Below, piece after piece: positions 18,127-25,693 of a stretch of DNA of 64,000 bases. The notes beneath the pieces are model-generated. The model did no database searches and was not told the DNA's origin. It was given only the letters and a program-made list of their open reading frames with translations. A program made the translations under genes and the position numbers. The stretch's first letter is position 1. The number at the start of each line of letters is the position of its first letter. The stretch is from Acidobacteriota bacterium. GTDB taxonomy: Bacteria; Acidobacteriota; Blastocatellia; Pyrinomonadales; Pyrinomonadaceae. The stretch is from positions 1-64,000 of the forward strand of contig JAEZIT010000120.1 of assembly GCA_023436495.1 (NCBI GenBank). Reading direction: 5' to 3'.

Positions 18127-18971
18127 ACCCGGATCGGGAAGAGATGCTGCTTGACCTCCTTATAAAGAAAGCCGTACACGGCCTGACCGAAGCTGAGGAA
18201 CGGCAGCTCAGCGAACTGGAGGACGGCTCGGCTCGGGACGAATCGTTCGAGCTTACCGCGTCGGCCGTTGCTCTTGTGGATATTGACGTGAAGGAGGCAC
18301 TTCCTAGTCAATTAAGGTCGCGGATCGCTGCGGACGCAGACGAATTTTTTGCGGAGCGTTCAGCTAGCGATCAGGCCACCAGAAACCAACGCCGCGAAGA
18401 GGCATTAAAACCGGCGACTCGTGGGCCTGTCTGGAATTGGCTCGGCTGGGCGGTCGCAGGAATTGCGTGCATAGCCCTGGCGGCAAATATTTGGATGACT
18501 CGATTTGTACCGCAACAGGATCTTGCCGGCGCTCCAACGCCTACTCCGACAATTCCGGCCACGCCTGATCCGGCGCAGAAACGACAGCGGCTGCTTGAGA
18601 CCGCGGGTGATGTCACCCGTGCGTCATGGGCAGCAGGGACGGTAAAAACGGTTGCGCCCACGGGCGACGTAGTCTGGAGCGACGCAAAACAGGAAGGTTA
18701 TATGCGGTTTACCGGCCTTCCGGTAAATGACCCTGGCAAGGAAACGTATCAGCTCTGGATCTTTGACGAAACTCAGGACGAAAAAACGCCGATCGATGGC
18801 GGTACGTTCGACGTTAATGCCGATGGAGAAGTAATAATTCCTATCAATGCGAAGTTAAAGGCCGTTAATCCCAAGCTATTTGCCGTAACAGTCGAAAAGC
18901 CCGGCGGCGTCGTAGTCTCAAAACGGGAAAAGATCGTTGCGTTGGCAAAGGCTGAAACTCAGGCATCCTGA
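18123..18971 (+). CDS. membrane anti-sigma factor, RskA-like
   Basis: 282 residues. The cytoplasmic N-terminal part (res ~1-95) has an anti-sigma zinc-finger-like helical layout (LLDLLIKKAVHGLTEAEERQLSELE) but lacks the His-x3-Cys-x2-Cys motif. One transmembrane helix (WLGWAVAGIACIALAANIWMT) follows, then a TPTPTIPATP linker and an extracytoplasmic RskA domain: GDVVWSDAKQEGYMRFTGLP, KETYQLWIFDE, DGGTFDVNADGEVIIPI, FAVTVEKPGGVVVSKREKIV. Family members sequester the cognate ECF sigma factor and release it after regulated proteolysis. It overlaps the sigma gene by 4 bp. Confidence 0.9.
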   Translation: MNPDREEMLLDLLIKKAVHGLTEAEERQLSELEDGSARDESFELTASAVALVDIDVKEALPSQLRSRIAADADEFFAERSASDQATRNQRREEALKPATRGPVWNWLGWAVAGIACIALAANIWMTRFVPQQDLAGAPTPTPTIPATPDPAQKRQRLLETAGDVTRASWAAGTVKTVAPTGDVVWSDAKQEGYMRFTGLPVNDPGKETYQLWIFDETQDEKTPIDGGTFDVNADGEVIIPINAKLKAVNPKLFAVTVEKPGGVVVSKREKIVALAKAETQAS

Positions 18972-19075
18972 CCCACGTAATAACAGCATCTGAATCAAAA
19001 GCGGTCTAGGTTTTCGAACATTAGCGAAAGCCGAGGCCCGATTCTCTACTTAGTCCAATATTTCAGGAGTTCGAT

Positions 19076-21871
19076 ATGTCTATTAAAAAGCTCTTCGGCT
19101 TTTTGCTAATCTTGTTCTCACTTATGGCAAATATCACTTTTGCGCAGAGCGACGGCAAGTTGCCGAAATTGAATTACGAAGAATTCAAGTTGAAGAACGG
19201 TTTGCGGGTGATCATGCACCGCGATCCTTCGACGCCGATCGTGGCTGTAAACCTTTGGTATCACGTGGGTTCCAAGAACGAGGTCGTCGGCAAGACCGGC
19301 TTTGCACACCTGTTTGAACATATGATGTTCCAGGGGTCGAAGAATTACAACGACGATTATTTCAAGCCGCTGCAGGAAGCCGGCGCTAACATTAACGGTT
19401 CAACGAACCCTGACCGAACAAATTATTTCGAGGTCGTGCCGTCAAATTTCCTCGAGCTTGCTCTCTTTATGGAAGCAGACCGTATGGGCGGCCTGCTCGA
19501 AGCGATGACGCAGGAAAAGCTAGACAACCAGCGCGACGTAGTCAAGAACGAACGCCGCCAGCGTTACGACAACCAGCCTTACGGAACCGCGTTCGAAAAG
19601 ATTTTTGCGCAAATGTTTCCGCCGGGACATCCGTATAACTGGACGACCATCGGCTCGTTGGAAGATCTTTCGGCTGCTTCGATGGACGACGTAAAGGCAT
19701 TTTTCCGCCAATATTACACGCCGAACAATACCTCCCTCGTGATAGCGGGCGATTTCGATCCGAAACAGGCAAAACAGTGGGTGGAGAAATATTTCGGGCC
19801 TATCCCGGCCGGAACCGACATCACGCGGCCTAATCCTGCGGCACCTAAGTTAACCGATGAGGTCCGGAAGACCTATGAAGATTCGGTCCAGCTGCCGCGT
19901 CTTTACATGGTGTGGCACAGCAGCCCCGCATACAGCGCCGACGAGGCTCCGCTCGATATTTTGAGCTCGATCCTTACGTCAGGCCGCGGCTCGCGTCTGC
20001 AAAGCAATCTCGTTTATGACAAGCAGATAGCTCAGGACGTAGGCGCCTTCAATTATGCCCTGGAAGCCGGCGGAATGTTCATCACCCAGTCAACGGCGAA
20101 ACCCGGTAAAACGCTCGAGGAGATCGAAAAGGAGATCAACGCCGAGATCGAACGCCTCAAGAACGAACCGCCGACTGCCGAAGAAATGGCAAGGGCATTG
20201 AATTCGATAGAATCACAGACGGTGCTCGGGATGCAGACCGTGCTCGGGAAGGCCGACCAGATGAATGCCTATACGACATTTGTGGGCCGTCCGGATTATT
20301 TCCAGACAGATCTGGACCGCTACCGCAAGGTAACGCCGGCGGACGTACAGCGCGTCGCTAAGAACTACTTGAACGGCAACCGATTCGTCATGCAGTTCGT
20401 ACCGCGCAAGGAAAAGGCCGCTTCGCAACAGGCTGGCGGTGCCAACCGCCCCACCTCGGCCGCGGCAAAGGAAAAGGAAAAGGAAGAAACGAAGGATTAT
20501 TCCGCAAATCTGCCCAAGCCGGGCCCGGATCCGAAACTCGTCCTGCCGTCTATCGAGAAACATAAACTCTCGAACGGCCTGAACGTGTGGGTGGTCAATC
20601 AATCGGAACTTCCAATTGTTTCGATGAACATGGTCGTAAACACCGGAGGCACTGCTGATCCGGCCGACCGTGCGGGACTCGCCTTCATGACGGCAGGCCT
20701 TCTCGATGACGGAACAAAGACGCGATCGGCGGTCGAGATCGCTAATCAGGCACAGGCGATCGGGGCTTCGATCGGAACTGGGTCGGGCTGGGACGCAGCA
20801 AACGTTACGTTGCAGACGCTGACCAAAAATCTCGATAAGGCTCTGGATCTGTACTCGGACGTGATCGTTAACCCGGTGTTCCCTGCCGACGAACTTGAGA
20901 CTGTCCGCAGGCGTGCACTCGTCGGATTTCTTCAGCGAAAGGACAACCCGAACGCGATCGCTAATGTGGTTTATAACGGACTGCTCTATGGCAAGAACCA
21001 TCCGTACGGTAAGAGCCTCGGCGGCGACGAATCTTCGATCAAGTCGATCACGAAACCGGAGATCGAAAAGTTCTATTCGACATATTACAGGCCGAATAAT
21101 TCGACGTTGATCGTCGTGGGCGATGTAACCTCGAAACAGCTTTTGCCGAAGCTTGAAAAAGCGTTCGCAGGATGGAAAGCTGCAGACGCCCCTGCCGTTG
21201 CGGTTCCGAACGCAGCCCAGTTCGACGCCCCCGGCATCTATATAGTTGACAAGCCGGGTGCGGCACAATCGGTCATCTCGATCGGACAGGTCGGCGTTGC
21301 ACGAAATAACCCCGACTATTTCCCGCTGACCGTGATGAATTCGATACTAGGCGGCCAGTTTTCGGCTCGAGTTAACATGAACCTTCGCGAGGACAAAGGC
21401 TACACCTACGGAGCCCGAACGGGATTCGGCTTTAGACGCGGCGCCGGCCCGTTCTCAGCCGATGCTGACGTGCAGACCGCAGTCACCAAGGAATCAGTTC
21501 AGGAATTCTTAAAGGAACTAAACGGTATCCGCGGTGCGATCCCGGTTACGCCGGCCGAACTCGAGTACAACAAACAGAGCCTGATCCGTCGCTACCCGGC
21601 GGGATTCGAAACGGTCGGACAGATCTCCGGCCAACTTGCGAATCTGGTCATTTACGGGCTTCCGGATACATATTTCAACGATTATATCCGGAATATTCAG
21701 GCCGTTACCGTACAGGACGTCAACCGCGTCGCTAACAAATATCTGACGCCGGACAAAATGGCGATCCTGATCGTTGGCGACAGGACCGTGATCGAACCTA
21801 AGCTGAAGGAAATCGAAAGCTGGGGCGATATGATCAAACACCTTGATTCGGAAGGGAATCCGATCAAGTAA
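19076..21871 (+). CDS. exported two-domain M16 zinc metallopeptidase
   Basis: 931 residues with a signal peptide (LFGFLLILFSLMANITFAQ) and CAGGAG ribosome binding site. The first M16 unit has the inverted zinc motif HLFEH at residues 78-82, with the downstream Glu in the DVVKNERRQRYDNQ helix, followed by an M16_C domain. After a charged linker (KEKEKEETKDY) a second unit (res ~495-930) repeats the fold (KLSNGLNVWVVNQSELPIVSMNMVVNTGG) but has no HxxEH, as is usual for the non-catalytic half. It carries the conserved R/Y substrate region GGQFSARVNMNLREDKGYTYG. It probably degrades peptides in the periplasm. Single-gene unit, 104 bp after the anti-sigma gene. Confidence 0.94.
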   Translation: MSIKKLFGFLLILFSLMANITFAQSDGKLPKLNYEEFKLKNGLRVIMHRDPSTPIVAVNLWYHVGSKNEVVGKTGFAHLFEHMMFQGSKNYNDDYFKPLQEAGANINGSTNPDRTNYFEVVPSNFLELALFMEADRMGGLLEAMTQEKLDNQRDVVKNERRQRYDNQPYGTAFEKIFAQMFPPGHPYNWTTIGSLEDLSAASMDDVKAFFRQYYTPNNTSLVIAGDFDPKQAKQWVEKYFGPIPAGTDITRPNPAAPKLTDEVRKTYEDSVQLPRLYMVWHSSPAYSADEAPLDILSSILTSGRGSRLQSNLVYDKQIAQDVGAFNYALEAGGMFITQSTAKPGKTLEEIEKEINAEIERLKNEPPTAEEMARALNSIESQTVLGMQTVLGKADQMNAYTTFVGRPDYFQTDLDRYRKVTPADVQRVAKNYLNGNRFVMQFVPRKEKAASQQAGGANRPTSAAAKEKEKEETKDYSANLPKPGPDPKLVLPSIEKHKLSNGLNVWVVNQSELPIVSMNMVVNTGGTADPADRAGLAFMTAGLLDDGTKTRSAVEIANQAQAIGASIGTGSGWDAANVTLQTLTKNLDKALDLYSDVIVNPVFPADELETVRRRALVGFLQRKDNPNAIANVVYNGLLYGKNHPYGKSLGGDESSIKSITKPEIEKFYSTYYRPNNSTLIVVGDVTSKQLLPKLEKAFAGWKAADAPAVAVPNAAQFDAPGIYIVDKPGAAQSVISIGQVGVARNNPDYFPLTVMNSILGGQFSARVNMNLREDKGYTYGARTGFGFRRGAGPFSADADVQTAVTKESVQEFLKELNGIRGAIPVTPAELEYNKQSLIRRYPAGFETVGQISGQLANLVIYGLPDTYFNDYIRNIQAVTVQDVNRVANKYLTPDKMAILIVGDRTVIEPKLKEIESWGDMIKHLDSEGNPIK

Positions 21872-21880
21872 GCGAAGGAT

Positions 21881-21912
21881 GAACGGGCTGCCGATCGATC
21901 AGGCGGCCCGTT
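21881..21912 (+). terminator. terminator-like hairpin after M16 gene
   Basis: GAACGGGCTGCC and GGCGGCCCGTTC pair (one G-U in RNA) around GATCGATCA, followed by the weak T-tract TCTATTTCC. It overlaps the 3' end of the convergent gene ending at 21899. Confidence 0.5.
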
Positions 21913-22453
21913 CTATTTCCGAAGCTTCGGCCGGATGTTCGGCCTCCTGTTCAGCTATATTCTCTGCTGCAGCATCAACTGCCATGGGCCCCGCGTTTTC
22001 GATCAGCGGCTTGCTCAGCTTGCCGACCAGCCATCGCCTGTAGACCTCGGCCTCTTCCAGCTTGCCGGTCCATCGTGCACGATCCAGCATTGTCAGCGCC
22101 ATCGATAAACAATGATGCTGTCCGGCGCGGTCCTGACGAGCCGAAAATAGGACGTAGCCTTGTTCGAGAAACTGTACGCCTCGTGTAGCCGTTTCCACGT
22201 CCTTGAAGCCCAACTTTCCGCGAAAGAATTTCGAATAAATATTCATCGGGTGGGCCGTCGATGTATAAAGATCGAAATAATTATCGATCAGACCTTCCTT
22301 ATGCAATACTGACCCGACATAGCTCGGTTTCGCTCCCGAGATGGCAGCGATCGTCTCGATCTCTGTTATACCGGCTCGAAACAGCGACAGTATCGTGTCC
22401 TTCTTGCTTGCCAGTACCCGTTTGTCTTTTGTTTCCAACACTTCGTTATTCAT
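21899..22453 (-). CDS. helix-turn-helix protein of unknown function
   Basis: 184 residues from the ATG at 22453, which has AGGAG with 8-nt spacing; longer upstream in-frame readings run through the promoter region. The N-terminal part contains a likely HTH: KKDTILSLFRAGITEIETIAAISGAKPSYVGSVLHKEGLI. The middle has an aromatic/basic patch (NIYSKFFRGKLGF) and a segment GVQFLEQGYVLFSARQDRAGQHHCLSMALTMLDRARWTG. The tail is acidic and Ala-rich. No known family recognised. It is divergent from topoisomerase IB and shares its promoter region, so it could regulate it or itself; that is inference. Confidence 0.7.
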   Translation of the reverse strand: MNNEVLETKDKRVLASKKDTILSLFRAGITEIETIAAISGAKPSYVGSVLHKEGLIDNYFDLYTSTAHPMNIYSKFFRGKLGFKDVETATRGVQFLEQGYVLFSARQDRAGQHHCLSMALTMLDRARWTGKLEEAEVYRRWLVGKLSKPLIENAGPMAVDAAAENIAEQEAEHPAEASEIERAA

Positions 22454-22580
22454 TGCCAAAACTCCTATCTTTAGTATAGTTGTTGGATGTTGCATCGGTG
22501 AAACACGTTGCCTGAATGTCCCGGTTCGTGCCAATATCCTTAAGTTGCAAACAATTGATAACACAAGAGTTAACGGCTTC

Positions 22581-22611
22581 TTGAAAGTTTCTTGAAATAA
22601 TTCGTTATACT
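22581..22611 (+). promoter_or_regulatory. candidate sigma-70 promoter for topoisomerase IB
   Basis: TTGAAA at 22581-22586 and TATACT at 22606-22611 are separated by 19 bp (18 bp if the -10 is read as TTATAC). They lie 28 bp before the GTG start of the topoisomerase gene, with GAGGGAAG as ribosome binding site. Confidence 0.5.
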
Positions 22612-22638
22612 GGTAAAAAATCGTGCAGAGGGAAGTCA

Positions 22639-23703
22639 GTGAAAGTAACAAAGCCGCTCTTTGACGTAGAAAAGGCCAAACAGACTATCGCAAAGGGGCG
22701 AAGGGCAAATTGGATACGCCGCCGCGGCACAATGTCACGCGGTTTTTCATACACTGACGCCGCTGGAAAAAAGATTACATCGAAAGAGACGCTCGAACGC
22801 ATCGCCTCGCTAGTGATTCCGCCGGCCTGGAAGTACGTCCGAATATCGCCGCACGCCGGCAGCAGCCTGCAGGCGGTTGGAATGGATACGACCGGTCGCG
22901 TCCAATATATTTATCATCCGAAGCACGCAGAAAAGCGTCAGCGCAAGAAGTACGCGAAGATCGAGCGGTTTGGCGAATACTTGCCTGCCCTCCGCCGCGC
23001 GACCACCAAGGACCTGGAATTAGAAGGTTTTCCGCGCGAGCGCGTACTTGCGATCATGACGCGCCTGATCAATTCGCTGTATATGCGGATCGGCACGGAA
23101 AAGAGCGCCCGCCACTATAAGACCTATGGCATCACTACATTAAAGAACAAGCATTTACGCTTCGGACGCAATAACGAGCTTATATTTGATTTTGTAGGAA
23201 AAAGCCATATCAAGCACAGAAAGGTCCTCGTAGACGACGATCTTGCCGCAATAATGAAGGAGCTCAAATCGCTTGGCGGCGCAAAGAAGCTATTCCATTA
23301 TCTAGACGACGAAGGAAATCCGAGATCGGTGACGCCGGGTGAAGTCAACAGCTATTTAAAATCGCATACCGCTCCCGAATTTTCGGCGAAAGACCTGCGG
23401 ACATGGGGCGCGACATTGTTAGCAGCGATCCAACTTGCCGAGATCGGTCCGCCTCAAGACGCAAATGAGGCGAAAAAGAATATTGTGAAGGCCGTCAAGC
23501 GCGTCGCGGAACAACTAGGGAATACACCGACTGTTTGCCGGGGTTCGTATATCCACCCGACGGTCCTGAAATGCTACGAATCCGGGATCACTCTGGACGA
23601 ATTCCGGCCGAAAAAAAGCCGGCGAATTAAACGCCGGCAGGATGATTACGAACCCGAGGAGAGAGCGCTTTTACGTCTGTTCGGCGCGCACTCCGGGAAA
23701 TGA
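22639..23703 (+). CDS. type IB DNA topoisomerase (poxvirus/bacterial type)
   Basis: 354 residues from a GTG start with GAGGGAAG upstream. This is the compact bacterial TopIB fold, which relaxes supercoils through a 3'-phosphotyrosine. Diagnostic elements are IPPAWKYVRISPHAGSSLQAVGMD near the N-terminus, HPKHAEKRQRKKY, then catalytic residues in YMRIG (Arg150), GKSHIKHRK (Lys188), KDLRTWGATLL (Arg254), LGNTPTVCRGSYIHP (Tyr304, with Asn in the position of the viral His). The C-terminal tail is basic. TopIB is patchily distributed in bacteria. Divergent from an HTH gene, and ending 7 bp before the end of the convergent DUF3857 gene. Confidence 0.95.
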   Translation: MKVTKPLFDVEKAKQTIAKGRRANWIRRRGTMSRGFSYTDAAGKKITSKETLERIASLVIPPAWKYVRISPHAGSSLQAVGMDTTGRVQYIYHPKHAEKRQRKKYAKIERFGEYLPALRRATTKDLELEGFPRERVLAIMTRLINSLYMRIGTEKSARHYKTYGITTLKNKHLRFGRNNELIFDFVGKSHIKHRKVLVDDDLAAIMKELKSLGGAKKLFHYLDDEGNPRSVTPGEVNSYLKSHTAPEFSAKDLRTWGATLLAAIQLAEIGPPQDANEAKKNIVKAVKRVAEQLGNTPTVCRGSYIHPTVLKCYESGITLDEFRPKKSRRIKRRQDDYEPEERALLRLFGAHSGK

Positions 23704-23710
23704 CGCCTAA

Positions 23711-25681
23711 CTATTTGCGGACCAGCACAACGGGTGTCTGCTCGGCGTCCATGATCTTTGTATAAAATTCGCGGACCGCAGAATATTTTTCGGCAGGAAC
23801 CGAAGTTCGTTTTGTGATCAGTGAACGCGTATAGAACAGCTTGCCGTCCTTTACTTCGTATTTCGTGTCATATGTTCCGAACGGCATTGCGAGGTTTACC
23901 GCGTCCGGCATCTCATCGACGTCAAACCCGGCAGGAAGCTCGAATACGACATTCTCGGTGAACGAATTCGACTCGAATTCGATCCGGTGCTTACGTGCCT
24001 TTTCGGTTAGATACATACCGCGTGTGCGGCTCGCGACCGCGGGTTTGAAAACAAGCAGCCTGTTCTGCATAAGCTGCCCGTAACTTGGAGCGAAGAACTC
24101 TATATCAAGTTCGAATTGAGCGCTGGCGTGTTTGTCCACGGGCTCCAACTTCTGCAGGCGTGCCGCCGTTGCTCCTCGCGTCAGCCACCGCTCGATCGAC
24201 TTTCTGAAGTCGTCTCGCGATACCGACCGGAACATGGTTCGCGGAGCCCTCGATTCCTGTCCGCTCACGCGCTCCATGATCTTGCCGGTAATGCTGCCGT
24301 CCGGCCCGAGTACAACGTTTGTATGTCGGTTCCAGGCATTGAACTCCGGAGGCGTGACGGGCATTTCAAAAATGCCGCCTTTATCACCCGCGACGACCAA
24401 TGCGTTGCTACCCTGAAGATAATCCGGCAGATCGCCGACAGGTGTGTATGGGTCGGTAGCGTCAAAGATCAGCAACCGCCCCAGGCTCGGGTGTTTGACG
24501 ACCGTCGCTGCTTCGGTTCCGTCGGATACCGCAACCGCGATGATACAGTGATTGAACTGACGCGGTGAGGCCCATTCCTTTCTGACAAATGTTGGATCGC
24601 CCGAATAGATGATGATCGGAAAAGATTCGATCTTTAACGCGCGAAGCATTGCCCGCATCAGATTAGCCTTGTCCTTACAGTCTCCGTAACCGCGATTCAT
24701 TACAAGGTCTGACGCCCGCGGCTTCATGCCGTTGCCGTAGCCAACGCCGATGTCGATCGAGATGTATTGCAAATTCTGAACGAACGTACCGATCGCGGCG
24801 ATCTTCTCCAGTTCCGTTGTTTTTCCTGCTGTCAGCTCCCGAGCTTTTCCCGCGATCTCGTCATTTATCACGACCTGAGGGTCGTAGAGCTGCGTTGCCC
24901 AATTCGACACTTCCAACCAGTCGGTGAAGGCCTTGTTCACCGCCATGTTCTTGTCTGCCGGCGCAAAATTTACGGCAATGCGCGGTACTAGGTTGGCGAA
25001 TGATGGGCTTAGCGGTTCATAAGGGATCGGCGGAAGGTCGCGAAGTTCCCATACATGCGTGTTCCCGGAAACGGTTGGAGAGACCTCCGCACGATTGAAC
25101 GTAAGGCTTGAAACATTCCAGCCCTGAGGAAGTGTCAGCGAAAACACCGAGCGTAGCGTCGGCCGGCTTTCCTGGAACAAGTACTGAAGCTGATAGAAGA
25201 GCGGTTTGTCCTCGGTCGTGTACGAATAGGCGAAGACATAGCCGATGTCCGCTTCCGATGCCGCACTGATTATCTTTACCCGGCCTTCATCGTAGACATC
25301 GTCCGGGTCCGAAATACGGTCGATCGTCTCCTTTTTGCCGAATTCTTTGACCGCGCCGCCCGGTGCGATCAGCCATGCCTGGAAATCCTTGATCTGGCTG
25401 AACTTCGCCAGGTAAAACGCATGCGCTGCGGCTTCGCGAATGCCTTCTTTATTCAGCACGCGCAATGCTTGCCTTTCCGTCGTGACAATTTTCCCCGACG
25501 AATCAAAGGTTACCGTTTCATCACGATACAGGATCACCGACGGCACGTCCTTTTCGTACGTCGGCACCGTGGTCTTCATCGCCTGCTGCACCCAAGCCGG
25601 TGCGGACGCGGCAAACGCCGGAACACCGCAAATGAACATCGTGAGCAAAATAACCAGAGCCTTTTTCTTAATAAATTCCAT
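23711..25681 (-). CDS. exported DUF3857/transglutaminase-like protein
   Basis: 656 residues with a signal peptide (KKALVILLTMFICGVPAFAAS). A DUF3857 domain (res ~55-215, with KEFGKKETIDRISDPDDVYDEGRVKIIS) is followed by a transglutaminase-like domain with an intact triad: Cys in NRGYGDCKDKANLMRAML, His in FNHCIIAV, Asp in IFDATDPYTPVGDLP. A C-terminal beta-rich region follows. This architecture is frequent in Acidobacteriota and Bacteroidota; the substrate is unknown, and family members are thought to be periplasmic peptidases or peptide-crosslinkers. It starts 12 bp after a paralogue lacking the catalytic Cys, so the two are an operon pair. Confidence 0.88.
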   Translation of the reverse strand: MEFIKKKALVILLTMFICGVPAFAASAPAWVQQAMKTTVPTYEKDVPSVILYRDETVTFDSSGKIVTTERQALRVLNKEGIREAAAHAFYLAKFSQIKDFQAWLIAPGGAVKEFGKKETIDRISDPDDVYDEGRVKIISAASEADIGYVFAYSYTTEDKPLFYQLQYLFQESRPTLRSVFSLTLPQGWNVSSLTFNRAEVSPTVSGNTHVWELRDLPPIPYEPLSPSFANLVPRIAVNFAPADKNMAVNKAFTDWLEVSNWATQLYDPQVVINDEIAGKARELTAGKTTELEKIAAIGTFVQNLQYISIDIGVGYGNGMKPRASDLVMNRGYGDCKDKANLMRAMLRALKIESFPIIIYSGDPTFVRKEWASPRQFNHCIIAVAVSDGTEAATVVKHPSLGRLLIFDATDPYTPVGDLPDYLQGSNALVVAGDKGGIFEMPVTPPEFNAWNRHTNVVLGPDGSITGKIMERVSGQESRAPRTMFRSVSRDDFRKSIERWLTRGATAARLQKLEPVDKHASAQFELDIEFFAPSYGQLMQNRLLVFKPAVASRTRGMYLTEKARKHRIEFESNSFTENVVFELPAGFDVDEMPDAVNLAMPFGTYDTKYEVKDGKLFYTRSLITKRTSVPAEKYSAVREFYTKIMDAEQTPVVLVRK

Positions 25682-25693
25682 TTAGTCCCCCGA

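Noticed and set aside
20213..21268. Long open frame opposite the M16 peptidase (351 codons)
   Set aside because: Antisense to a gene with clear catalytic motifs; composition typical of shadow frames.
23619..23645. Hairpin GCCGGCG...CGCCGGC near the topoisomerase IB 3' end
   Set aside because: It lies inside the coding sequence and is not followed by a T-tract.
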